In this document: positions 9,914 to 18,972 of the stretch, in pieces | How positions within the stretch are numbered: the first letter of the stretch is position 1 | How the letters are laid out: every line of letters starts with the position of its first letter | Source of the DNA: Actinomycetota bacterium | Lineage (GTDB): Bacteria > Actinomycetota > Actinomycetes > S36-B12 > CAIYMF01 | Length of the DNA: 64,000 nt | Direction: 5' to 3' | NCBI GenBank assembly: GCA_009697815.1 | Contig: WLRQ01000005.1 | Coordinates: 1 to 64,000 of the forward strand | The notes under the pieces: generated by a model | Databases searched by the model: none | The model's input: the letters and a program-made list of their open reading frames with translations, nothing else | Told to the model about the DNA's origin: nothing | Translations under genes and position numbers: made by a program

Positions 9914-10213
9914 GTGTAGTCTCCTCGATCTGCGTCGCCCCGGTTGGGCGCGTCGATGGTTCTTCTTGGCCCGCCTGCATCGCGGATGCACCACAGGTGG
10001 ATGAGTCCTGTGAGCCCCCTCACACCCAAAAGGCACGAAAATCAACGACATCGGCGGCGCCTGCGCAAGCCATGGCGGCGGCCTCTGAGCCACACCCGAG
10101 CGACAGGGTGACCAATCCGCCGCGCCGAGGTCGCCCCAAGTTCGACAATGGTGCAGAGGGACAGAGCCCACCCCAGCAGCGGGGAACTGGGGAAACACCG
10201 TCGGCGTGGGTTG

Positions 10214-10286
10214 TGCCCTCGGCGCGAATCGAACGCGCGACACACGGTTTAGGAAACCGATGCTCTATCCCCTGAGCTACGAGGGC
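10214..10286 (-). tRNA. tRNA-Arg (anticodon CCT)
   Basis: Reverse complement GCCCTCGTAGCTCAGGGGATAGAGCATCGGTTTCCTAAACCGTGTGTCGCGCGTTCGATTCGCGCCGAGGGCA folds as a cloverleaf; anticodon loop TTCCTAA. Confidence 0.95.
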
Positions 10287-10492
10287 GGGAGGTGAGTGAA
10301 TCCTGCGGCACACCCTCGATGGGCTCGCCTAGGAGTTGCATCCAGCCTGGCGCCGAGTCTAGACGGTCGCCTCGAAGGCATCTCGCGCCCAGTCGCTCGC
10401 GAGGACATGTCCTGAACCGCGGGGAATGCGGGGCTCGAAGTGCGCCCGCTACGATCGCCCTCGACCCCACCCGACCTGCGACAGGGACGTCC

Positions 10493-10873
10493 ATGGAGCG
10501 AGCGACCGACCTGCAACGCGCACAAGAGGCGCTCGCCGCAGGCCAGCACAAATCAGCGTTGCGCGAAGGCTGGCGCGCGGTGGGCGTGGGGCTGCGACAG
10601 CGCGACTCCGCCACCATCAACGCCACCCTTGAGATTGCACTCATGGTCGCGGCAGCCTCAGAGGGCAAAGTACACGGCGACGCCGAGATGCTCGCGATCT
10701 ACTGCCGGAACTGCCTCGACAGCACCGGCCGAGTGATCGAGAGCCAGTCGATCCTTGATCGCCTCTCCTTTCGGCGCAAGAGTTCTCGCCGCCAATGCCC
10801 CGACTGCGCGGAAGAGATCGCTGCGGAGGCACGGCTGTGCCGCTTCTGCGGCTATCGGTTCGACTCCGTGTGA
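10493..10873 (+). CDS. Zinc-ribbon protein of unknown function
   Basis: C-terminal CPDCAEEIAAEARLCRFCGYRF (CxxC...CxxC). Confidence 0.7.
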   Translation: MERATDLQRAQEALAAGQHKSALREGWRAVGVGLRQRDSATINATLEIALMVAAASEGKVHGDAEMLAIYCRNCLDSTGRVIESQSILDRLSFRRKSSRRQCPDCAEEIAAEARLCRFCGYRFDSV

Positions 10874-10931
10874 TGATCGAGGTGGCGCCCGATCGGCTTC
10901 GCTCCCCGCTCTCGGACACGACGAGGTCACG

Positions 10932-11681
10932 ATGACGGTGGGCGTGGTGCGACGTGGTCCGGTCGCCATCCTCACGATCGACCGACCCGAGCGACGCAAT
11001 GCGTTCGACGGGGCCACCACACTCGCCCTCGACACAGCACTCAATGAGTTCGAGGACGACATCACCGCCCACGTCGCCGTTCTCACCGGGGGCCCACTCG
11101 TGTTCTCGGCGGGAACCGATGTTGTCGCATGGGCCGGGCCGCCGACCGAGCGTGGGGGGCCCTACGGCATCGCGGGGCGACGCCAACGCAAGCCAGTGAT
11201 CGCGGCTGTCGAAGGAGTCGCCGCGGGGGGTGGCTTCGAGATCGCCCTTGCCGCAACCCTGATCGTGGCCTCGAGCAGCGCGTCGTTCTCGCTCCCCGAG
11301 GTGTCGCTTGGTCTCATCGCCGAATGTGGCGGGCTCTTCCGCACCCCGCGCGCGCTACCTCTGAACGTGGCCCGCGAGATGCTCCTCACCGGGGCGCCGC
11401 TCACCGCCCAACGCGGATACGACCTTGGGCTGGTGAACCAGATCACCGAGCCCGGCGGGGCCCTGGCCGCCGCGATGACCATCGCCGAACGAATCGCATC
11501 TCTCGCGCCCCTCGCCGTTCGGGAGTCGCTGGCCGTCCTCGAGGCGATCTACGACAGCGCCGATACTCACGGCTGGGCGGCCACCTCCGCCGCGAGCGCA
11601 GTAGTTCGCGGGTCCCAGGACGCCGTCGAAGGCGTGGCGGCATTCAAGGAGAAGCGTCCGGCAACGTGGCGCGGCCGATAG
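10932..11681 (+). CDS. Enoyl-CoA hydratase/isomerase family protein
   Basis: RPERRNAFD; VFSAGTDVVAWA; AAVEGVAAGGGFEIALA; SLPEVSLGLIAECGG. Confidence 0.88.
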   Translation: MTVGVVRRGPVAILTIDRPERRNAFDGATTLALDTALNEFEDDITAHVAVLTGGPLVFSAGTDVVAWAGPPTERGGPYGIAGRRQRKPVIAAVEGVAAGGGFEIALAATLIVASSSASFSLPEVSLGLIAECGGLFRTPRALPLNVAREMLLTGAPLTAQRGYDLGLVNQITEPGGALAAAMTIAERIASLAPLAVRESLAVLEAIYDSADTHGWAATSAASAVVRGSQDAVEGVAAFKEKRPATWRGR

Positions 11682-11817
11682 CACTGCAGACGAGATCATC
11701 CACATCAGGCGTACTTTCTGAACCCGCTGACAGAGCGCGTCTCCGTCGATACGGACAATTCATCGTCATCCGCCGATCCGCGCATCACCACCACGACCGC
11801 GTGACACCCTGAAACAC

Positions 11818-13401
11818 ATGGACCCGTGGGCATCGACGAGCCAGGGCCGCCGGTTCGGCACGTGGCGGCCCACCTCGGTGTCGGCCCCGATCGTGCTCGG
11901 CGCAATCCTTCTCGTCCTCGTGGCTTCGGTGACGTTCGTCGAGAGCCTCACAACGCGGCGGCTCCTCGCCGACCACTGGCTAGAGGTGACTGCCCTAGTG
12001 GCGTTCGGCAGCGTCGCCGTCGCACTCGCCTGGCAGTCGCAGCGCCACCTCGAGGAGCTCCTCTCGTCCGAGGCTCGCTATCGCCTCCTGGCCGAGAATT
12101 CCTCGGACTTCGTGTCGATGTCCGACGAGGAAGCGGTCGTGACCTGGATCTCCCCCACCGTCACCTCCGCCACGGGATGGCCCACCGAGACCCTCCTCGG
12201 GCACAGCCTTATGGACTTCATTCACCCTGGCGACAAGGAGGTTCTGCGCGACAGCTTCGGGCCACACGCAGAAGACGAAGTGGTCCACACCCGGGTCAGA
12301 TTCCGTCTTCCTGACGGCACCTTTCGGTGGCTAGCCCGCAGCGCACGCGACATCGTGGCCGACGACGGTTCGGTGCGCCGCCGAGTCTCGGGATGGCGTG
12401 ACATCGACGACGTGGTCACAGCCGAGCGCGCGGTCATGGCATCCGAAGCCCGCTACCGGCTCATCGCGGAACACTCCTCCGACATCGTCCTGTCATGGGA
12501 CCGGAACGGCCGCATCGACTGGGTATCGCCCTCCATTTCCTCGATCCTGGGGTGGCCCGCGCACGAGGTAATCGGCAGGACTCCCGCGTCACTGGTTCAC
12601 CCCGACGACCTCGTGAGCATGCCCGCGAGCCAGAGGGACGCCTACGCCCGCGGGGCCCGCGACGGCCGAGGTGAGGCCCGCTACGCCACGGCCGACGGCA
12701 ACTGGCGATGGATGACACGTGCTGGAACGCCGCTCGTAAGTGACCGCGGAGAACCGCTGGGGGGCGTGCTCGCCCTCCACGATTTCGAGAGCGAGCACCA
12801 AGCGCTTGAGTTGTTGCGCTTCCAGGCGACCCATGACGGACTCACCGAGCTGACGAATCGCCATGAGTTCCTCGCCCGGCTCACCACAATGCTCGGGTCG
12901 AATCGACGGAGCGAGGACAGGATGGCGGTGATGTTCATCGACATCGACGGACTCAAGGATCTCAACGACACCTACGGCCACGGCGCTGGTGACAAGGCAA
13001 TCGTGCATGTCGCCCAGCAGATTGCGGGACAGGTTCGCGCGGGCGACCTCGCCGCACGTCTAGGCGGCGACGAGTTCGTTGCGGCGCTGCGCGACTTGCG
13101 CGAAGTCAGTGACGCGGAGTCCGTCGCCCTCGCGATCCTCGACTCGATCACCGAGCCACTCACCCTCGAGGAAGAGGGGGTCACGCTGACCCTGAGTCTC
13201 AGCCTGAGCATCGGCCTCACCGTGGCCAAGCCGGGTGAAGATCCCGACACAGTTCTTCGGCGCGCAGACCGTGCCCTCTACCGTGCCAAGCGGGAAGGCG
13301 GCGCGCAGTTGATCACCTATGACGCGGCCCACGACGACGGCCTTCCATCGGTCGACGTCAGGGACATCGAGAGGCGGGCTCGAGCACGGCACGTGACATG
13401 A
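11818..13401 (+). CDS. PAS-PAS-GGDEF diguanylate cyclase
   Basis: N-terminal TM helices, two PAS repeats (YRLLAENSSDFVSM / YRLIAEHSSDIVLS), RLGGDEFV active site. Confidence 0.9.
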   Translation: MDPWASTSQGRRFGTWRPTSVSAPIVLGAILLVLVASVTFVESLTTRRLLADHWLEVTALVAFGSVAVALAWQSQRHLEELLSSEARYRLLAENSSDFVSMSDEEAVVTWISPTVTSATGWPTETLLGHSLMDFIHPGDKEVLRDSFGPHAEDEVVHTRVRFRLPDGTFRWLARSARDIVADDGSVRRRVSGWRDIDDVVTAERAVMASEARYRLIAEHSSDIVLSWDRNGRIDWVSPSISSILGWPAHEVIGRTPASLVHPDDLVSMPASQRDAYARGARDGRGEARYATADGNWRWMTRAGTPLVSDRGEPLGGVLALHDFESEHQALELLRFQATHDGLTELTNRHEFLARLTTMLGSNRRSEDRMAVMFIDIDGLKDLNDTYGHGAGDKAIVHVAQQIAGQVRAGDLAARLGGDEFVAALRDLREVSDAESVALAILDSITEPLTLEEEGVTLTLSLSLSIGLTVAKPGEDPDTVLRRADRALYRAKREGGAQLITYDAAHDDGLPSVDVRDIERRARARHVT

Positions 13402-13571
13402 CGTTGGTGGATCGCCCAGATCGCGGTGCTCTCCATTCCCGACCGGAGCGCGCCCGCTTGGTCTATCTGCAGGGTGTCCCGGCCCGATACGGTACGAGCC
13501 ATGCTGGCTAGGGATCCCATCGATGGCACCGCCTCCCGCACCTGGATGTCTGTGCGCCCGGTGGCGCGGAC

Positions 13572-14708
13572 ATGAGCAGCAGCACGCGCGACGCGGCCGC
13601 GCAGATGACCGACGCAGCCATATCACTGCTCGAATCCCTAGATCCCGACCAGCGCGCAATCGCACTCTGGCCGTTCGAGGACCAGGCCGAGCGCGAGCGG
13701 TGGTTCTACACCCCCACCGATCACGGAGGCCTCACCCTCTCGGCGATGACGCCAACGCAGCAACGTCTGGCCCATCGACTACTCGCGAGCGGGCTCTCCA
13801 GGGCGGGCTACGTCACGGCCTCGACGATCATCGGACTCGAGAATGTCCTCGACCAGCTCGAAGGGTTCATGAGCGACTGGGGACGTGAGCGAGGCCGCGA
13901 TCCCGGGCTGTTCTACACGCGGATCTTCGGAGACCCCGCCGGTGAAGGCCCATGGTCCTGGCGGTTCGGGGGCCATCACGTGTCGGTCCATCACGTGATC
14001 CTCGACGGCGAGGTCGTGGGTTCGACCCCTCTCTTCCTTGGCGCCGATCCTGCCTCGTCCCCTCTCCTTGGGCCGCATCCGCTGCGGCCTCTCGCGGGGG
14101 TCGAGGATCTTGGCCGCGGCCTTGTCCGGTCCCTCGACGAAGGGCAACGTCGCATGGCGATCGTTGCCGGCGTAGCGCCAGTCGATCTCGTCGGAGCGAA
14201 CCGCAGCCGCTACGGCCAGGCACCGGGCGACCTCCCGCTCGACCTCGCCTCGGTCTGGCGCACCAGGTTCGAGGGCGAGCTCGACGAGCGGCTGCTCAGC
14301 TTCCACGCGCGCGCGGTCGACGAATCCGGGCTCACCTCAGAGCATCTCGAGGCGGTCCGTCTCGATCAGACTCCTCGCGGCCTTGCCGCCAGCGCGATGT
14401 CCGACGATCAGCGCAACATGCTCCGCTCCCTGCTCGACCTTTACGTGGGCCGCCTGCCCGATGATCTCGCCAGCCTGGAGTCGATCAAGTACGCGAGCCA
14501 GGAAGCACTGGGAGGCCTAGCGTTCATGTGGGCCGGGGGGCTCGAGCCCGGCCAGGGCCACTACTACCGCATCCAGGGCATCGACATCTTGTGCGAGTAC
14601 GACAACACTCTCAGTGGTGCCAACCACGTGCACTCGGTGTGGCGCGACCCCCACCGCGACTTCGGCGCCGACCCTCTCGCCGCGCACTACCGGCGGTCTC
14701 ACGCGTAA
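13572..14708 (+). CDS. DUF3500-like protein
   Basis: LDPDQRAIALWPFEDQAERERWFYTP...GLTLSAMTPTQQRLAHRLLASGLSRAGY...WRFGGHHVSVHHVILDG. Confidence 0.72.
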   Translation: MSSSTRDAAAQMTDAAISLLESLDPDQRAIALWPFEDQAERERWFYTPTDHGGLTLSAMTPTQQRLAHRLLASGLSRAGYVTASTIIGLENVLDQLEGFMSDWGRERGRDPGLFYTRIFGDPAGEGPWSWRFGGHHVSVHHVILDGEVVGSTPLFLGADPASSPLLGPHPLRPLAGVEDLGRGLVRSLDEGQRRMAIVAGVAPVDLVGANRSRYGQAPGDLPLDLASVWRTRFEGELDERLLSFHARAVDESGLTSEHLEAVRLDQTPRGLAASAMSDDQRNMLRSLLDLYVGRLPDDLASLESIKYASQEALGGLAFMWAGGLEPGQGHYYRIQGIDILCEYDNTLSGANHVHSVWRDPHRDFGADPLAAHYRRSHA

Positions 14709-14723
14709 CCCCGCGACCACGGA

Positions 14724-15557
14724 TCACGTCCGAAGGCGCAACAGGCCTTCCTGCACCGTGGTGGCGACCAGGCGACCGCCGGTGTCGAAGACCCGACCCC
14801 GCCCCAGCGCGCGTCCGCCCGAGGCCGACGGGGACTCCTGGTCGTGAAGAAGCCAGTCGTCGACCCGCATCGGACGGTGGAACCACATCGCATGGTCGAG
14901 CGACGCCGTCAGCACCTGCGGCTCGTTGACCCGCAGGTCGTGCGGCACCGCCGCCGCTGCGAGGAGTGTCAGATCACTCGCGTATGCGAGGGTCGCTGCA
15001 TGGATGAGGTTGTCGTCAGGGAGACGCTCCGCGGTGCGCAGCCACACCTGAAGGCCCCCGTCATCGTCTGCGGCCGCCTCGACATAGCGCACATCGAGCG
15101 CGGCCCATTCGTTCGGCGACACCGGGCCCGCTGATGCGTTGCCCGCCAACCGTTCACGCATCGTCGGGAGGAGATGGGGGTCCTGGGTCTCGGGCATGAC
15201 GTCCTGGTGCTCGAGCCCTTCCTCGAAGTCCTGAAAGGAAGCCGTCATGTGGAAGATGGCGCGACCGTGCTGCCGAGCGATGACCCTCCGCGTGCTGAAG
15301 GATCGTCCGTCACGCGTGTTCTCCACGACGTAGACGATGGGTGTGGTCGTATCGCCGGGACGAAGGAAGTACCCGTGAAGGGAATGCGGCGACCTCTCGC
15401 GGGCGAGATCGGCACCGGCGGCCATCAGCGCCTGTGCGAGCACCTGTCCACCGAAAACGCGTTGCATCGCCGTCTCGGGCGCGATGCCGCGGTAGATCCC
15501 CTCGTCGATCGGCTCGAGCTCGAGCAGTGCGAGGAGGTCGGCAACGGTCGAAGGCAT
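14724..15557 (-). CDS. tesB: Acyl-CoA thioesterase II
   Basis: VFGGQVLAQALMAAG; HSLHGYFLRPGD; two hot-dog halves. Start chosen at MPSTVADLL. Confidence 0.85.
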   Translation of the reverse strand: MPSTVADLLALLELEPIDEGIYRGIAPETAMQRVFGGQVLAQALMAAGADLARERSPHSLHGYFLRPGDTTTPIVYVVENTRDGRSFSTRRVIARQHGRAIFHMTASFQDFEEGLEHQDVMPETQDPHLLPTMRERLAGNASAGPVSPNEWAALDVRYVEAAADDDGGLQVWLRTAERLPDDNLIHAATLAYASDLTLLAAAAVPHDLRVNEPQVLTASLDHAMWFHRPMRVDDWLLHDQESPSASGGRALGRGRVFDTGGRLVATTVQEGLLRLRT

Positions 15558-15694
15558 CGGGCGGGCTCCTGCCCTCTCGGGCCCGACTCTTCGCGCCCGG
15601 ACCTTGATACCTACCATCGTCGCACCTGCACCGGCGAATGCCCGCACCCTGCCGAGGACGCCTCAGGGTCATCCCGGTGCATGTCAGACACGGA

Positions 15695-17989
15695 CTACGT
15701 GGCGGCGATCTCCACGAGTACGAGCCGCGAAGTGGTCCGTGTGTAGGCAACGTAAAGATCCCGCGTTCCCGAACCCGGGGTCGCGGCGATCGAGCCGGGA
15801 TTGACGACCAGTACGACGTCGAACTCGAGCCCCTTCGCCATCACCGGGGTCATGACCGCGACCTGACTGTCGACGGCGCTGTCGCCCACGCCCACGAGCC
15901 CAGGCAGCGCGGAGGTCAGCGCGTCCGACACCGCCACATGCTCGGTCGCCGCGGAGATGACCGCGACACGTCCTGAACCGATAGCCACGAGTTCGGAGCG
16001 CACCAATCCCCCGATGTCGCCGACACCCGACACCTCGACCCGGTGAGGCTCGTCGCCATCACGCGCTGACGTGACATCCGGCGCCGCGATCCCCGAGGCA
16101 CGCAGGTGAGCGGTCGCCAGGTCCATCACCGGACGGGGCGTGCGGTAGTTCACCGTCAACTCTTCCTTGGCCCAGCGGCCGGGCGCGATGGCGTCGAAGA
16201 GCGTCGCCCAGTCGGTGACCCCGGCCGGGCTGCCCGTCTGATTGATATCGCCCACGACCGTCATCGACCTCGATGGGCAACGTCGGACGACCACGCGCCA
16301 CGCCATGGGAGAGAGCTCCTGCGCCTCGTCGACCACGACGTGGCCGAAGATCCAACTGCGGTCAGAGTGGGCGTCGGCGACCGACGACCTCGAGCCCGCG
16401 CCGGCGTACCGCTCCATAAGTGTGTCGGCACTGACCATTCCTGAGCCGCTTGCCTGAGCCACATCACGGGCGTAGTCGAGTTCGTGAACACGCTCGCGCT
16501 CGGCCGCTGCCGCCGATGCTCGCGATGACTCATCATCGGCGCCGAGCAGTTCTGCGGCCTCGTCCAGGATCGGTACATCCCCCGTCTCCCAGGCGGAACC
16601 AGCAGGTCGCAGGAGCGCAGCCCGGTCTTCGGCAGTGAGCCATGGGGCAGCGGCGGAAAGTCGGGCCTCATCACTGAACAACCTCGCGACCAGTGCCTCG
16701 GCGGTCCACGGCATCCAGCACAGATTGATCTCGCGTCGCACGTCAACGGAATCACGGAGGTCCTCGATGAGACTCTCCTTGTACTCCTTCGGGTCGACGC
16801 TCGTCTTCTGCGCCAGCTGGGTCGCGAGCTTGTCGAGAACGTCGAGGACGAACTCGCGACGGGCCAGGTTGTGAGGCTTGCCCGATCGCCTCGCCCGTTC
16901 GACCGCCGACTCGACCATCCGAGGCGTCAGCACGAGCGCGACCCCGTCGACGCGAACCGTGGTACGGCGGCTTGGCACCCGCTCCAATGCGGCGACCGCG
17001 TTGCGCACCATCCGGGCCATGCGCACATCACCCTTGAGAGCCGCAGACGCACGAGACCGGTCCGGGATGGCGTCGACCCCCGGATAGAGCTGACCCTGCG
17101 TGGCGAGCACCGCACTTGATTCACCAAGCGAGGGAAGGACTTGCTCGATGTAGCGCAGGAACTGGCGGTTGGGCCCCACCACCAGGACACCTGCCTTCGC
17201 GATGCGCTCGCGGTGCGTATAGAGGAGGTACGCCGCGCGGTGAAGCGCCACCACCGTCTTGCCACACCCCGGAGCGCCCTGCACGACCAGGGTGCCCGCG
17301 AGCGGCGAACGGATGATGCGGTCTTGCTCGCCCTGGATCGTGGCAACGATGTCGCGCATTCGCCCGGTGCGGTGGGCACCCAACGCAGCCATGAGCGCGC
17401 CTCCACCCTGCACATCTCCTGCCTCGGGATGGGCCGCGAAGTCGAGGACGTCGTCCTCGAGGTGGGTGACCTCACGATCGGCGAGGGTCAGGTGTCGGCG
17501 CCTCGTCACGCCGAGCGGGTGGGCCGCCGTTGCGCGGTAGAACGGCTCAGCGGCCGGAGACCGCCAGTCGTAGAGGATCTGCTCCTGGTCATCGTCGGAG
17601 AGTCCGATACGGCCGATGTAGCGGGGCTGGTTATCCGCGAGATCCATGCGGCCGAAGACCAGCCGCTCTTGCGCGGCGCGCAGCACGATGAGGCGCTCGA
17701 CGTACATGGAGTCAAAGGCGTCGCGTTCGGAGAGTGCGCCCGGGGTGCCGGCGGTCGGCCCCCGACGCACCTTGTCGAGGCTGTCTTCGGTGCGGCGCAG
17801 AAGTGCGTCGAGCCGGTCATACCTGACAAGGACTTCCTGCTGCTCGGAGGCCAGTTCGTCCCCGCCAGGTGCGGACGGCGTGGCGGCACTCTCCGGTGAC
17901 CCGGGCATCGGAGTCGGGGTCGGAACCTGACGGTCGGTGCTCAGCGTCGTGGTCCTTCCGGTGACATGAAGTGCGGCGTCGTGCGGCAT
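15695..17989 (-). CDS. HelD/HelR-like UvrD-family ATPase
   Basis: YIGRIGLSDDDQEQILYDWRSPAAEPFYRATAAHPLGVTRRRHL...LVVQGAPGCGKTVVALHRAAYLLY...VVDEAQELSPMAWRVV; HelD insertions in a UvrD fold. Start uncertain. Confidence 0.85.
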   Translation of the reverse strand: MPHDAALHVTGRTTTLSTDRQVPTPTPMPGSPESAATPSAPGGDELASEQQEVLVRYDRLDALLRRTEDSLDKVRRGPTAGTPGALSERDAFDSMYVERLIVLRAAQERLVFGRMDLADNQPRYIGRIGLSDDDQEQILYDWRSPAAEPFYRATAAHPLGVTRRRHLTLADREVTHLEDDVLDFAAHPEAGDVQGGGALMAALGAHRTGRMRDIVATIQGEQDRIIRSPLAGTLVVQGAPGCGKTVVALHRAAYLLYTHRERIAKAGVLVVGPNRQFLRYIEQVLPSLGESSAVLATQGQLYPGVDAIPDRSRASAALKGDVRMARMVRNAVAALERVPSRRTTVRVDGVALVLTPRMVESAVERARRSGKPHNLARREFVLDVLDKLATQLAQKTSVDPKEYKESLIEDLRDSVDVRREINLCWMPWTAEALVARLFSDEARLSAAAPWLTAEDRAALLRPAGSAWETGDVPILDEAAELLGADDESSRASAAAAERERVHELDYARDVAQASGSGMVSADTLMERYAGAGSRSSVADAHSDRSWIFGHVVVDEAQELSPMAWRVVVRRCPSRSMTVVGDINQTGSPAGVTDWATLFDAIAPGRWAKEELTVNYRTPRPVMDLATAHLRASGIAAPDVTSARDGDEPHRVEVSGVGDIGGLVRSELVAIGSGRVAVISAATEHVAVSDALTSALPGLVGVGDSAVDSQVAVMTPVMAKGLEFDVVLVVNPGSIAATPGSGTRDLYVAYTRTTSRLVLVEIAAT

Positions 17990-18171
17990 CCCGAGAACGC
18001 CACGGGTGCCTCGCGCAGCCACTGACCGCAGTGCGACATCGACACTAGCGCGGTTCCTCGCCCCTCGGTCACCCCCGAGCGCCAAGGATTCCGAACGACG
18101 CCCTCACCCATTCGGAGCAGGGTGAGGTAGGACACCTCAGGACCAGGATCCTGAGGGCCGAAACCCTTTGT

Positions 18172-18855
18172 GTGACACACCAACGGCACCTCACCCGTAC
18201 AGCGGTCTTCGCAACCGCCAGCATCCTCTTCGCCATCACGGCGACCACCTCGGCAGTCGCCTGGGGCGGGTCCAACGAGGCCGCTCCGGCACCCGCGGTG
18301 ACCGCCAGCGCAACCCCCAGCGCAGCCGTAGTCACGCCGGCCACGCGGCCCGCCGTCGCTCCCGCGCCCAGCGCCACCGCCACCCCGACCGCCACGAGCA
18401 TCCCCACCGCGAAGCCCACCGCGACCCCGGTCGCGAAGCCCGTCGCAAAGCCGGTGGCGAAGCCCGTCGCAAAGCCCATGGCGAAGCCCGTCGCGAAGCC
18501 CACCGCCACCCCCCAGCCGGCACGTGCCACGATCAACAAGGGCATCACGATCTCGAGCTACGTGGACGCACCAAAGTCGCAGAAGGCCATCGACTCGTGC
18601 AAGCTCGTGCTCTGGACGCGCAGTCCGCTCTGGCTCGCGGCGCACAACTGGTGCGGCTACCAGTGGCTCGCGACCGTGCCCACCGGCAAGACCGTCACGG
18701 TCACCACTGGCCCCGCGGCCGGCAAGTACATCGTCACCGGCCACCTGGCCCTGAACCGGCAGTCCGGCACGCTCCCCGCGGTGGACGCTGACCTCGTGCT
18801 CCAGACCTGCGTCGGCTCGGGCACCGGTCTCACCCTGCTGCACCGCGTCGACTAA
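18172..18855 (+). CDS. Secreted sortase-like protein with KPVA/PT repeat linker
   Basis: Signal peptide, Pro/Ala/Lys-rich linker, then WLAAHNWCG ... LVLQTCVGSGTGLTLLHRV: His, Cys and Arg spaced like a sortase catalytic triad (H to C 55, C to R 12). Confidence 0.6.
   Translation: MTHQRHLTRTAVFATASILFAITATTSAVAWGGSNEAAPAPAVTASATPSAAVVTPATRPAVAPAPSATATPTATSIPTAKPTATPVAKPVAKPVAKPVAKPMAKPVAKPTATPQPARATINKGITISSYVDAPKSQKAIDSCKLVLWTRSPLWLAAHNWCGYQWLATVPTGKTVTVTTGPAAGKYIVTGHLALNRQSGTLPAVDADLVLQTCVGSGTGLTLLHRVD
18421..18508 (+). repeat. 12-nt imperfect tandem repeat (gtcgcgaagccc) encoding KPVA units
   Basis: TATPVAKPVAKPVAKPVAKPMAKPVAKPTAT, repeat visible in DNA. Confidence 0.85.
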
Positions 18856-18972
18856 GGGCACACCGGACGCCAGGGTCGACCCCGCACCAAGCCGTTAGGC
18901 CTTGCACGCTCCCCGCCCGGCCCTCGTGTGTCACTGTGAAGGTCATCAGACCCATCAGGACTAGGGGGGGCC

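Noticed and set aside
13572-14708. DUF3500 protein as part of a signalling system with the GGDEF gene
   Set aside because: About 170 bp apart with no coupling evidence; association is not supported by sequence alone.
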